Shown in pieces: positions 1 through 8,080 of a DNA stretch of 64,000 nt. Position 1 is the stretch's first letter. Each line of letters begins with the position of its first letter. The notes below the pieces were generated by a model, which did not search any database, was not told the origin of the DNA, and saw only the letters and a list, made by a program, of their open reading frames with translations. The position numbers were made by a program, and so were the translations under genes. Source of the stretch: CAYQQJ01 sp964419935 (lineage in GTDB: Bacteria; Pseudomonadota; Gammaproteobacteria; Pseudomonadales; Cellvibrionaceae); contig CAYQQJ010000015.1 of assembly GCA_964419935.1 (NCBI GenBank), positions 27,565 through 91,564 of the forward strand. Reading direction: 5' to 3'.

Positions 1-619
1 CACCGTGGGCGGAGGGGATTGTCGATACCCGGATATCCACCGCGTGGCCCGCGAGTTTCACCGTGATACGGCCGTCCTGGGGAATACGCTTTTCTGCGAT
101 ATCCAGTCGCGCCATAACCTTCAGGCGCGAGACCAGCACCGGCGCCAGCACAGGCTTGGGCGAGAGAACTTCGTTGAGCACGCCATCCACGCGAAAGCGC
201 ACCGATACGCGATCTTCATAAGGCTCCACGTGAACGTCCGACGCCTTTTCCTGAACCGCCTGGGAGAGAATGGCATTGATCAGGCGGATCACCGGCGCAT
301 CGCCCTCGCCGGAAAGCAGGTCGCTATTCTCCGGAATATCTTCCGCGAGAGCGGTGAGGTCGAACTCCGCGCCCATCTCTTCAACCGCCTGCTGAGCCTC
401 ACCGTCATTGCTTTGATACAGCTGAGTCAGCCGCGCACGGAAGGTTTTTTCTTCCATTTCCTCAAACTCGAATGAGCGGCCCAAGTGCCGGCGCAATTCA
501 AGCAATGTCTGGAGGGCCACTCCGGGCTTATGGAAGACTCGCCCTTCGTCCACCAGCACGCCTTGTGTTGAGGCGTATGAAAACGGCAAGCGCGTATGGG
601 TGACGGAAACGGAACTCAC
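1..619 (-). CDS. gspE: Type II secretion ATPase GspE (N-terminal part, runs off the left edge)
   Basis: Cytoplasmic ATPase that powers pseudopilus assembly in type II secretion. About 206 residues are visible. The first ~90 correspond to the N1E/N2E region that docks on GspL. They are followed by the conserved stretch APVIRLINAILSQAV, then KASDVHVEP and RFRVDG, which mark the start of the GspE/PilB ATPase domain. The Walker motifs lie outside the window. The start is a GTG at 619 overlapping the gspD stop by four bases (GTGA), which indicates translational coupling. The family assignment is direct from sequence. The end cannot be seen. Confidence 0.93.
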   Translation of the reverse strand, partial: MSSVSVTHTRLPFSYASTQGVLVDEGRVFHKPGVALQTLLELRRHLGRSFEFEEMEEKTFRARLTQLYQSNDGEAQQAVEEMGAEFDLTALAEDIPENSDLLSGEGDAPVIRLINAILSQAVQEKASDVHVEPYEDRVSVRFRVDGVLNEVLSPKPVLAPVLVSRLKVMARLDIAEKRIPQDGRITVKLAGHAVDIRVSTIPSAHG

Positions 620-2577
620 TGCAGGGCCTCTTCCATATCTTCAGCGCTGAAGTCTGCTGGCAGATCAATGTCTCGCGCCTCCAGTGCAGGCAGCGTGGGC
701 AATGCCGCATTGGGCAAGCGGAAGGCGCCTTTTTCACGCTGTAAGAGCTGTTGATCGCGGATATATTGATATTTTTCGGCAGTCGCGCCCCGGAGCGTTT
801 CATCGTCGCGAATGATGGTGGCTCGAATGAACACCATCAGGTTCTGCTTGGTCAGGCTGGAGTTGTTTGAACGGAACAGTTGACCTACCAGTGGAATACT
901 GCCGAGGAATGGAACGCGCTGCTCCCCCTGCTGCACATCCTCCTCGATCAAACCGCCCAACACCACGATTTCACCGTCAGACGCCATCAGCTGGGTTTCA
1001 AACTTGCGCTGATTGGTGATGATATCGGACGCCGCACCGGCACCACCGGTGTTGATGCTGGATACTTCCTGAGCCAGCTCAAGCAGGATACTGTCCCCGG
1101 CATTGACGTGTGGCGTCACTGTCAAAGAAATACCCACATCTTCCCGCTGAATGGTCTGGAACGGGTTGGCGCCGGAGCCACCAGTGGTACTGCTGGAATA
1201 ACTGCCCGTCACAAACGGCACATTCTGGCCGACGGACATGGACGCCTCGTGGTTATCCATGGTCAGGATCGACGGCGTCGACAGGATGTTGGCTTTGTTG
1301 TCATTCTCCAGGGCGGTCAACAGCGCCAGAAAATCTTCACCACCACCGGTTCCCATGAGGCCCAATGTCTGACCGGGGATGCCGCCCAGGGCCAGGGCGA
1401 GATTCTGCAAGGCATCGTCGCCGTCGCTGAAAATGCCACTGGCCACACCACCAAGGGCTTGGCCATTGTTGATCGAACTTCCAAGAACACCCTTCTCAGA
1501 GTTGCGGAACATCCAGTCAACTCCCAGATCACGCCCGGAGCGGTCGGTCATTTCCACAATAATGGCTTCCACCAACACCTGGGCGCGGCGTATATCCAGG
1601 CGATCCACCACCGACAGCAGGGACTCAAGAGTGTCGCCGGTTGCAGTAATCAACAGGGCGTTGGTGTCTTCATCAGCTTCCACGGTGGCGGTGATATTCG
1701 GGTTTTGCTCGCCGGGTTCGAGCTTGGCAATGTTCTGCACAACCTTGGTCAACACTTCCGCTACAGCGGGTGCCTTGGCGTACTCGAGGTAGATCACCCG
1801 CACGTTGCCCGTCTGAGGACGAGGCTTGTCCAGGCGCCGAATCAAGTTGCGGTAGCGATCGCGCATCAGGTCGTCACCGCTGATCAGAACCGCGTTGTTG
1901 CGCTTGTCCGCAATCAGGGATTGGGCGCCCGGGTTGCGCTGGTTCTCAGATTTATCCAGGCTGGTCAGGGTCGTTACCACATCCTGGGCCGATGCATACT
2001 CCAATTGAACAATTTCGGTTTCGGGAATTGCCGCTTTGTCGATGCGCTCGATCAGGTCCCGTATGCGCGCAATATTGGCCGCGGTATCGGATATGACAAT
2101 GGCGTTACTGGGATCATAAGCAGCCAGGTGCGAGTGTTGCGGTACCAGCGGCCGCAATACCGGCAGAACCTTGGCGGCAGCAATATTGGAAAGCTGAATC
2201 ACTTCCGTGACAAAGCCATCTCTCACGCTCCCCGCATCCGCGACAGGCAAGGGTGAACTACGCGCATCCTTAAGAGGAATGATACGAACTACGTCCCCCA
2301 CCTCAACCAGCGTAAAATCATGAACTTCCAGAATGGCGCGGAAGAAGCTATACAGCTCTTCACGGTTCATGCGTTCACTGGATATGACTTTGACGCGCCC
2401 TTTAACCCGCGGGTCAACCACCATGGTTTTCCCAGTGATGTCGGCGACAAATTTGATCACTTCCTGGATATCCGTGTCCTTGAAGTTCACGGTCCAGGTC
2501 TGCTCCTGAGCAAAACTTGCCGCTCCTCCAAGAGCAAAACAGGCTGCCAGTATTAGGGCCATTATTCGCTTATGCAC
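616..2577 (-). CDS. gspD: Type II secretion outer-membrane secretin GspD
   Basis: Forms the multimeric outer-membrane channel of the type II secretion system. 653 aa, normal for the family. A signal peptide covers about residues 1-23 (cleavage after ASFA). N0 follows (~25-95), then repeated N1-N3 domains (~115-320), then the secretin core (~330-590) with VEAIIVEMTDRSGRDLGVDW and VPFLGSIPLVGQLF. The core contains the glycine- and serine-rich gate region VPFVTGSYSSSTTGGSG. It begins four bases after gspC and overlaps gspE by four bases, so the three form one leftward operon. The ~50-residue tail after the core could be a pilotin-binding S-domain, but this is not demonstrated. Confidence 0.97.
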   Translation of the reverse strand: MHKRIMALILAACFALGGAASFAQEQTWTVNFKDTDIQEVIKFVADITGKTMVVDPRVKGRVKVISSERMNREELYSFFRAILEVHDFTLVEVGDVVRIIPLKDARSSPLPVADAGSVRDGFVTEVIQLSNIAAAKVLPVLRPLVPQHSHLAAYDPSNAIVISDTAANIARIRDLIERIDKAAIPETEIVQLEYASAQDVVTTLTSLDKSENQRNPGAQSLIADKRNNAVLISGDDLMRDRYRNLIRRLDKPRPQTGNVRVIYLEYAKAPAVAEVLTKVVQNIAKLEPGEQNPNITATVEADEDTNALLITATGDTLESLLSVVDRLDIRRAQVLVEAIIVEMTDRSGRDLGVDWMFRNSEKGVLGSSINNGQALGGVASGIFSDGDDALQNLALALGGIPGQTLGLMGTGGGEDFLALLTALENDNKANILSTPSILTMDNHEASMSVGQNVPFVTGSYSSSTTGGSGANPFQTIQREDVGISLTVTPHVNAGDSILLELAQEVSSINTGGAGAASDIITNQRKFETQLMASDGEIVVLGGLIEEDVQQGEQRVPFLGSIPLVGQLFRSNNSSLTKQNLMVFIRATIIRDDETLRGATAEKYQYIRDQQLLQREKGAFRLPNAALPTLPALEARDIDLPADFSAEDMEEALQ

Positions 2578-2581
2578 TCAT

Positions 2582-3643
2582 TTACCTCGCCGAATCCAAA
2601 CTTAGGTGTATCGATACAGGCTCACCGTCTCGCAATATACTCAGTTCTGCTTGGGTCGCTGTCTGCAGTTCCTGGTAAACCGCTCGTATCTGCTGGGGAT
2701 CATCCAGGCTGATGCCATTGACGGCGGTGACAATATCGCCCGCGTGCAAACCCGCCTGCTCAAACAACTCAGGATTGCGGCCCGGCTGCACCCGGTAGCC
2801 CATCAGACCACTGCTGCCACGGGCCGCCGTGAAGCGCACCACCTCACTGATAGATTTCACTTCAGCAACCGAAGGCGGCAGGGTGTGCACCTCGGGCTCA
2901 GGTTCCGCTTCGGGCGTCTCCTGGACCGCACCGCCAGTATTCTCGTCATATTGGTCCGGCGGATAATCAATCGCCGTATCGCCTTCGTCGGGTCGGACAT
3001 GGCCGTACTCATCGGTGCCATCATCGTAAACGACCGGTGCTGCGCTGGAACGCCGCTGGGCATCCTCTTTCGAATACAACCACAGGGATTCGTAGCGGCC
3101 GTTGTTATCGAGGATCACCCGTTGTTCCAGAACCTTGACCAGAGTCACATTATTGCCCTGGGGCAGTTTGTCTCCAACCTTGTACAGCGCCTGATTGTTG
3201 CCTTCGGCAATAATGGCTTGCGCGGTATCCGGATCACTGCTGGCGATAACGCCCTGCAACGTCAGATTCAGGCTGGTGTCCACCGCCTCCTGTTCAATAC
3301 CGGGCAATACCGCTTTGTTTTCCTGTGGTGCCACCATCGCCACCTCACCACCTTCACCGAACAAGCTCGCATCCTGTATGGCGGCCAGGTCAACATTAGC
3401 TGTCGACTCGGCGGCTTCGCTGACGGTCGGCGGCGGAGCCAGTGGGGGCTGCTCAAGTTGCGGCGACGGGAAAAGCAACCAAAAGGCACTAGCCAAGCTG
3501 TGTACCGCCCAGATCAGGACTACCACCATACACAGCCAGCGCCAGCGCTGAGTGGGAACCTGCCGCAGACGCGCAGCCCATCGCTGCCCCTGTTCTGTCA
3601 GCGATGAATAAAGCGGATGCTGTGTGAAATGAGTGGCATTCAC
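2582..3643 (-). CDS. gspC: Type II secretion inner-membrane protein GspC
   Basis: Links the inner-membrane platform to the secretin. 353 aa. A cytoplasmic N-terminus is followed by one membrane segment at about residues 35-57. Next comes the homology region (~120-195, LTLQGVIASSDPDTAQAIIA through RVILDNNGRYESLWL), an acidic Pro-rich linker, and a C-terminal PDZ domain (~270-350) with GLHAGDIVTAVNGISL. The PDZ type of C-terminus places it with GspC rather than the coiled-coil PulC variants. The start is a GTG preceded by GGAA. It is the first gene of the gspC-D-E operon. Its upstream region carries the inverted-repeat element at 3916-4187. Confidence 0.93.
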   Translation of the reverse strand: MNATHFTQHPLYSSLTEQGQRWAARLRQVPTQRWRWLCMVVVLIWAVHSLASAFWLLFPSPQLEQPPLAPPPTVSEAAESTANVDLAAIQDASLFGEGGEVAMVAPQENKAVLPGIEQEAVDTSLNLTLQGVIASSDPDTAQAIIAEGNNQALYKVGDKLPQGNNVTLVKVLEQRVILDNNGRYESLWLYSKEDAQRRSSAAPVVYDDGTDEYGHVRPDEGDTAIDYPPDQYDENTGGAVQETPEAEPEPEVHTLPPSVAEVKSISEVVRFTAARGSSGLMGYRVQPGRNPELFEQAGLHAGDIVTAVNGISLDDPQQIRAVYQELQTATQAELSILRDGEPVSIHLSLDSAR

Positions 3644-3915
3644 CGTCGCGTTCCGACCACTCTGGCGTTCCCCACAAATACAAGTTCGACCATTCTAGTT
3701 AAAGCTCCGAACATTCTTGACGATGACTTTTTCGATCCTGACATGGCATTAGCTTTCTCTGCATAGGCTCTGGAAGTGCCGATTGACGTTGCGGCGAGCC
3801 GCAATGCGAGTCATTTGATCAAGATTCCGGACTCGCACCCTTATTATTAGAAATACAGTCTGCAGTTTATACACACTGCCCGTCAATTTAAATCATTCCC
3901 GCCGGCTTGCGCTAC
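3644..3915. other. Intergenic region upstream of gspC
   Basis: No gene seen. It presumably contains the leftward gspC promoter. A perfect 7-bp palindrome with a 2-base spacer (TTGCGGC-GA-GCCGCAA) lies at 3789-3804. It has no adjacent T-run, so an operator or cruciform is more likely than a terminator. Confidence 0.5.
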
Positions 3916-4187
3916 CTAGTGTGCTGTTTCAAACTAAACAGCATAATCAGAGCCTGTCAAATCGTTCGCAGTAAGGCGCGGTTCGCAGGCAATGGTGGTC
4001 TCCCTTGTCAAGAGCCGCAACGCTGCTGCGGGCGATTTGACGGGCTCCCTTCGGGCACGTCGCTAAACGGCCATCTGTGGCGTTGCATTTGTTCGACGTA
4101 GAACCACTATGCCTGCACAAATGCGCCTAACATCTGACCATTTAGCGTCGTGCTGATAATGCTGTTTAGTTTGAAACAGTACACTAG
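3916..4187. mobile_element. 272-bp MITE-like element with 35-bp terminal inverted repeats
   Basis: The left end (3916-3950) and right end (4153-4187) are inverted copies of each other over 35 bases with two mismatches. Both outer tips are the palindrome CTAG. Each end contains its own small hairpin (GCTGTTT-6 nt-AAACAGC). The interior folds as two imperfect hairpins, about 3956-4041 and 4059-4150, so almost the whole element is self-complementary. No transposase is encoded. A short open frame inside it has no coding character. I see no clear target duplication beyond the CTAG tips. It could be a miniature transposable element or a structured intergenic repeat, and only other copies in the genome would decide. 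Confidence 0.7.
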
Positions 4188-4312
4188 GACCTATCCACGG
4201 GCATTAAATTCCTGACTTGTGACCTGGCTTACAGCTTTGTATCCTTGCCGCCTGCCGGAAATCCCATGGATTTTCGGCCAGACCGCAAACGCAGTAGAGG
4301 ACAGCTTACCCT

Positions 4313-4636
4313 ATGAGCGACACGTTTATACTCCAGAATCAAGATCAACTCTATTTCACCCGCCAGGGTGATTGGGTTGACGGGCGCGACGCCACCGCGC
4401 TTTATCACACAACCCACAAGGACGAGGCACTTAATCAGAAGCTCGAATTGACCGTACGTTCTCCAGAATTGCGCATTAGTGTTGTAAACTGCAACCTCGA
4501 TAGCAAAGGCCGCCCCCAGCTGGCAGCCGACGCGAATGCGCGACAGGATGCCACTGACCGCCCTGGACCTGGCAGTCTTGAACCTGATACCCGCACGCAG
4601 CACCAGTCAGACGGCTACCGATCCGGAAACCTTTAA
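4313..4636 (+). CDS. Small hypothetical protein upstream of gshA
   Basis: 107 aa, family not recognised. The sequence is hydrophilic with no signal peptide or membrane segment. The N-terminal half (FILQNQDQLYFTRQGDWVDG) looks folded. The C-terminal third is rich in Asp, Gly, Pro and Arg and is probably disordered. An AGAGGACAG ribosome site precedes the ATG. It reads in the same direction as gshA and ends 57 bases before it, so they are probably co-transcribed. I consider it more likely real than not because of the ribosome site and the lack of any competing frame with better features. No function is proposed. Confidence 0.55.
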   Translation: MSDTFILQNQDQLYFTRQGDWVDGRDATALYHTTHKDEALNQKLELTVRSPELRISVVNCNLDSKGRPQLAADANARQDATDRPGPGSLEPDTRTQHQSDGYRSGNL

Positions 4637-4693
4637 CCAGCCCGCGTTGTAGATCAACATCAGATCACACCCGCATCTCAAGAGGACCGCAGT

Positions 4694-6307
4694 TTGTTCC
4701 AGCTTGATCGCTTACCGAGAGCGCTGTTTGAGCCCTCTAATGCTCCCCTGCTAACCGGTATTCTGCGCGGCGTCGAAAAGGAGAGCCTGCGCACTTCACA
4801 GAGCGGGCACCTGTCGCAAACCGAGCACCCGTTGTCACTGGGCGCCGCGTTGACCCATCCGCACATTACCACCGACTTCAGCGAGGCATTGGTGGAATTC
4901 ATCACGCCGCCCTCGCACCGCATTGAAGAAGTGACCACACATCTGGACGCTTTACACCGGTTCAGCCACGCGCAGCTCGGCAATGAAATGCTCTGGAGCC
5001 ACAGTATGCCCTGCGCATTGCCGAACGACGACGACATTCCCGTGGCCCGCTACGGCACATCCAACACCGGCCGCATGAAAACCATCTACCGGGTCGGGCT
5101 GGGCCACCGATACGGTCGCGTCATGCAGACTGTGGCAGGTGTTCATTACAATTTCTCGTTGCCGAACGCCTTTTGGGCCTTTCTGCACGCTACAGAAGGC
5201 AGTTCGCACAACCTGGATGACTTCCGAACCGAGCGGTACTTTGACCTGATCCGCAATTTCCGCCGACATTACTGGTTGTTGATCTACCTTTTCGGCGCAT
5301 CGCCCGCTGTGTGCAGCAGTTTTGTCAAAGACCGCGATCACGACCTCAGTCCGTTCGACGACGGTGGGGACACCCTGTTTATGCCCCACGCCACGTCTCT
5401 GCGCATGGGCGATCTCGGCTACCAGAGCAGCGCCCAGGAAGGACTCTACGTCTGCTACAACCAACAGTCCAGTTATCTGCGCACCTTGGTCTCTGCCATC
5501 AAAACGCCCTATCCCGGCTATCAGGAACTCGGCACACGCAACAGCCGCGGCGATTACCTTCAACTGAACACCGGCTTGTTACAGATCGAGAACGAGTTTT
5601 ACAGCGCTATTCGACCCAAGCGCACTGCGCGCCCGGGCGAAACCGCGCTTACTGCCCTGTGCCACCGGGGCGTGGAGTACATCGAGGTTCGCTGCCTCGA
5701 CCTCAATCCCTTTGAACCGCTGGGCATCAACCGGGAGCAGATGCGGTTTATTGATATGTTTTTGCTCTACTGTTTGTTGCACTCCAGCCCAAAATCCACC
5801 CGGGCCGAATGCGACATCATCCTCGCCAATCAGAAAACCGTGGTGAAGCGCGGACGCGAACCGGGGGTTACACTGCAGTCGGCACAACATGGCGAACTCG
5901 GCCTGCAAAGCTGGGCCAGCGATCTGATTGCAGCACTGGAACCCATTGCCGAAATGCTGGACAAGGCCCACCAGACTGACAAGTATCACGGCGCCCTGCA
6001 GGCGCAGAAAGAAAAGGTAGAGGATTCAGCCAAGACGCCATCCGCTCAGGTTCTCAATGAGATGCATGAACGCAATCTGGGCTTTGCACAGTTTGCGCGG
6101 GAGACGTCGCAAGCTCACCGCAGCGATTTCCTGGCGCGGCCACTGTCAGCCGAAGCCACGGAAAGTATGCACGCCATTGCCCGCAAATCCCTGGAGGAAC
6201 AGGCTGAGATTGAAGCGGCAGAGAGCCCCGATTTCGAGAGCTATCTGGCGGCTTACTATGAACAGTACGGGATGTGCGAAACAACAGCCGGCAAGCCGGC
6301 GGGTTGA
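4694..6307 (+). CDS. gshA: Glutamate-cysteine ligase (glutathione synthesis, step 1)
   Basis: Joins L-glutamate and L-cysteine with ATP to give gamma-glutamylcysteine, the first and rate-limiting step of glutathione synthesis in the cytoplasm. 537 aa, the length of the proteobacterial type I enzyme. Recognisable stretches are GILRGVEKESLRT near the N-terminus, TTDFSEALVEFITPP, VAGVHYNFSLP and YIEVRCLDLNPFEPLGI. The start is TTG at 4694, supported by AGAGGA seven bases upstream and by homology beginning at once. It follows a small gene of unknown function and is convergent with a FliL-like gene 35 bases downstream. Confidence 0.96.
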   Translation: MFQLDRLPRALFEPSNAPLLTGILRGVEKESLRTSQSGHLSQTEHPLSLGAALTHPHITTDFSEALVEFITPPSHRIEEVTTHLDALHRFSHAQLGNEMLWSHSMPCALPNDDDIPVARYGTSNTGRMKTIYRVGLGHRYGRVMQTVAGVHYNFSLPNAFWAFLHATEGSSHNLDDFRTERYFDLIRNFRRHYWLLIYLFGASPAVCSSFVKDRDHDLSPFDDGGDTLFMPHATSLRMGDLGYQSSAQEGLYVCYNQQSSYLRTLVSAIKTPYPGYQELGTRNSRGDYLQLNTGLLQIENEFYSAIRPKRTARPGETALTALCHRGVEYIEVRCLDLNPFEPLGINREQMRFIDMFLLYCLLHSSPKSTRAECDIILANQKTVVKRGREPGVTLQSAQHGELGLQSWASDLIAALEPIAEMLDKAHQTDKYHGALQAQKEKVEDSAKTPSAQVLNEMHERNLGFAQFARETSQAHRSDFLARPLSAEATESMHAIARKSLEEQAEIEAAESPDFESYLAAYYEQYGMCETTAGKPAG

Positions 6308-6342
6308 GCCAGCGCTCACAAACATTGCCCGGGAAGAGGCTG

Positions 6343-6753
6343 TTATCGCTGTATGACAAAATTATCGAAGTAGATATCAACCACGGCTTCATGGCCATCT
6401 TCCGCCTGAAGTATGGCCTTGACCTCGGCAAGAGCCTCCTGACGCAGGGCTTCCTTGCCCGCCTGGGACTCGATACTGGCGTCTGTCTGGCTGGCGAACA
6501 GCATCACCAGATTGTTGCGAATATAGGGAAGGTGGTGCCGAATCGCGTTGGCGGTCACTGCGTCCGCAACGCGCACGGACATATCCACTTTGAGATATTT
6601 CAGGCGACCCTGGCCACCATAATTGACCACAAACGATGGCTTCAAAGGGACGTAAATCGTCTCTTCGGTTGTGCTGTCACTGGCAGGATTATCCTGCCCC
6701 CACGCCAGGGCGGTGGATAACAGTATGGCCAAGCCCAAAAAAACCCTATACAT
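6343..6753 (-). CDS. FliL-like protein, exported
   Basis: 136 aa with an N-terminal hydrophobic segment (residues 1-19, possibly cleaved after AWG). It is followed by a FliL-like domain: YVPLKPSFVVNY, LKYLKVDMSVRV, then a C-terminal VVDIYFDNFVIQ. True FliL sits at the flagellar motor stator. This gene is not in a flagellar cluster and the protein has a cleavable-looking leader rather than a membrane anchor plus long linker. It is therefore best seen as a FliL paralogue of unknown role. It is convergent with gshA and divergent from dsbB. Confidence 0.8.
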   Translation of the reverse strand: MYRVFLGLAILLSTALAWGQDNPASDSTTEETIYVPLKPSFVVNYGGQGRLKYLKVDMSVRVADAVTANAIRHHLPYIRNNLVMLFASQTDASIESQAGKEALRQEALAEVKAILQAEDGHEAVVDIYFDNFVIQR

Positions 6754-6932
6754 TCGTTACACTCGCAGTTTCATGGATGTCAGACGTTCGCCTGCCGAAA
6801 TGACTGACACCTGGTGATTTAGTTGCGCGGTCAACTCCGCTCAGTCGCAAATAGTAACCAGGATATCGACTGGAAATACAGATTCCCGGTTCAGTATAGA
6901 CGTGGATAATTACTGACAGAAGAGAAAAAACC

Positions 6933-7421
6933 ATGCCCGGATTTCGCCTCACGCATTTGCTCATTTTTTGCTTCACTGTTGTACTGATGTTCATCGCGCT
7001 CTATATGCAGTACGCGATGGGCCTGGTTCCCTGTGCTCTGTGCATCACTCAGCGCGCGTTTGTCATACTGATTGGCGTTATTGCACTGGTGGCTTTTATC
7101 CACAACCCCCGCACCTGGGGGCGCTGGATTTATTCCGGCCTCGGGATCATCAGCGCCGGTTTCGGCGCCGCAACCGCCAGCCGGCAACTCTGGTTGCAAA
7201 GCCTGCCAGAGGATCAGGTGCCCGCCTGCGGCCCCAGTATCGAATATATACTCGACGCTTTTCCCTTTTGGGAAGCTCTGTCAATCCTGTTCCGCGGTGA
7301 CGGCAACTGCGCCGAGGTGGCATGGCGCTTCCTCGGGCTCAGCATCCCGGGCTGGACGTTGATTGTCTTTGTCGGATTTGCCGGTGTGTTCCTTTGGCAA
7401 GGGCTGCGCAGACACTTATAA
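6933..7421 (+). CDS. dsbB: Disulfide bond formation protein DsbB
   Basis: Inner-membrane enzyme that reoxidises periplasmic DsbA and passes electrons to quinone. 162 aa with four membrane segments. The two essential cysteine pairs are visible: C34-x-x-C37 in VPCALCITQRAF and C99/C126 in the second periplasmic loop (VPACGPS and DGNCAEV). FPFWEAL is also typical of the family. The ATG is preceded by AGAAGAGAAAA. It stands next to rsd as in Pseudomonas. A second disulfide-generating enzyme of another family is encoded at 56192-57079. Confidence 0.95.
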   Translation: MPGFRLTHLLIFCFTVVLMFIALYMQYAMGLVPCALCITQRAFVILIGVIALVAFIHNPRTWGRWIYSGLGIISAGFGAATASRQLWLQSLPEDQVPACGPSIEYILDAFPFWEALSILFRGDGNCAEVAWRFLGLSIPGWTLIVFVGFAGVFLWQGLRRHL

Positions 7422-7557
7422 TTGCGCTTTCAGCGCAGCTGGGTAAGACTGGCCTCACACACGCAGGACTACCCAGCCTGTAAATTGAACAATTGCTGGC
7501 TCAGACACTAACGGCTGCCGCCGCAGCCACTCAGCCACAGTAAAAGGATATGAATTC

Positions 7558-8016
7558 ATGCTCAACAAAGTCGAGTCCGCCCGGGAACGCTGGGGAGGCG
7601 TTAATAGCATCATTGATCGCTGGCTGCAGGAACGCCAGGATATGCTGGTGTTGTACTGCGAGCTATCCGAGCTGGACGCCGAAAGCCTGCATTGCGCGGA
7701 AAAACTGCAAAGCCTGTGTCAAATACTGGTGGATTATGTTTCCGCGGGACACTTTGAAGTCTATGACCGCCTGGTGAAGGAAGCCCGGGAGTTCGACAAC
7801 ACGGGCGCGCTCAAGGAAGCGCAAGCGTTGTTGAACGTGGTCGACGCCACCACCGAAGCGGTGCTGGATTTTAACGACAAATATCAGGAGACCGATGACC
7901 TGACCACCATTGCGGCGGACCTGTCACAGCTGGGCGAAACTCTCGCCAATCGCTTCGAAGCCGAGGACCGCATGATTGAAGTCCTTCATGTTGCCCATAA
8001 AGAGCCGGTCGTCTGA
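7558..8016 (+). CDS. rsd: Regulator of sigma-70 Rsd / AlgQ
   Basis: Anti-sigma factor that binds region 4 of RpoD and favours alternative sigma factors in stationary phase. In Pseudomonas it is called AlgQ and influences alginate and siderophore genes. 152 aa, all-helical, with the family signature RERWGGVNSIIDRWLQERQ near the N-terminus followed by VLYCELS. An AAAGGA site lies upstream of the ATG. Its neighbours dsbB, fkpA and algP match the Pseudomonas algQ locus. A 10-bp hairpin right after the stop probably ends the transcript. Confidence 0.93.
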   Translation: MLNKVESARERWGGVNSIIDRWLQERQDMLVLYCELSELDAESLHCAEKLQSLCQILVDYVSAGHFEVYDRLVKEAREFDNTGALKEAQALLNVVDATTEAVLDFNDKYQETDDLTTIAADLSQLGETLANRFEAEDRMIEVLHVAHKEPVV

Positions 8017-8029
8017 CTATTGATCCTCT

Positions 8030-8058
8030 GGTGGACCGCATTTTGTGCGCGGTCCACC
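8030..8058 (+). terminator. Terminator-like hairpin after rsd
   Basis: Perfect 10-bp stem GGTGGACCGC / GCGGTCCACC with a 9-base loop containing TTTT, 13 bases after the rsd stop. Only a weak T-rich tail follows, so termination may be partial. The next gene's TTG start is 22 bases downstream. Confidence 0.55.
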
Positions 8059-8080
8059 GTTCCTGTTCCGGGAGGCTCGC

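Noticed and set aside
880..2256. Long open frame on the + strand opposite gspD
   Set aside because: It is the antisense shadow of a fully recognisable secretin gene. The product is His/Gln-rich with no domain and no ribosome site.
2606..3607. Long open frame on the + strand opposite gspC
   Set aside because: Antisense to gspC, whose PDZ and membrane segments are clear. The + strand product has no recognisable feature.
3907..4101. Short + strand frame within the 272-bp element
   Set aside because: It starts outside the inverted end and runs through hairpin DNA. No coding character and no ribosome site.
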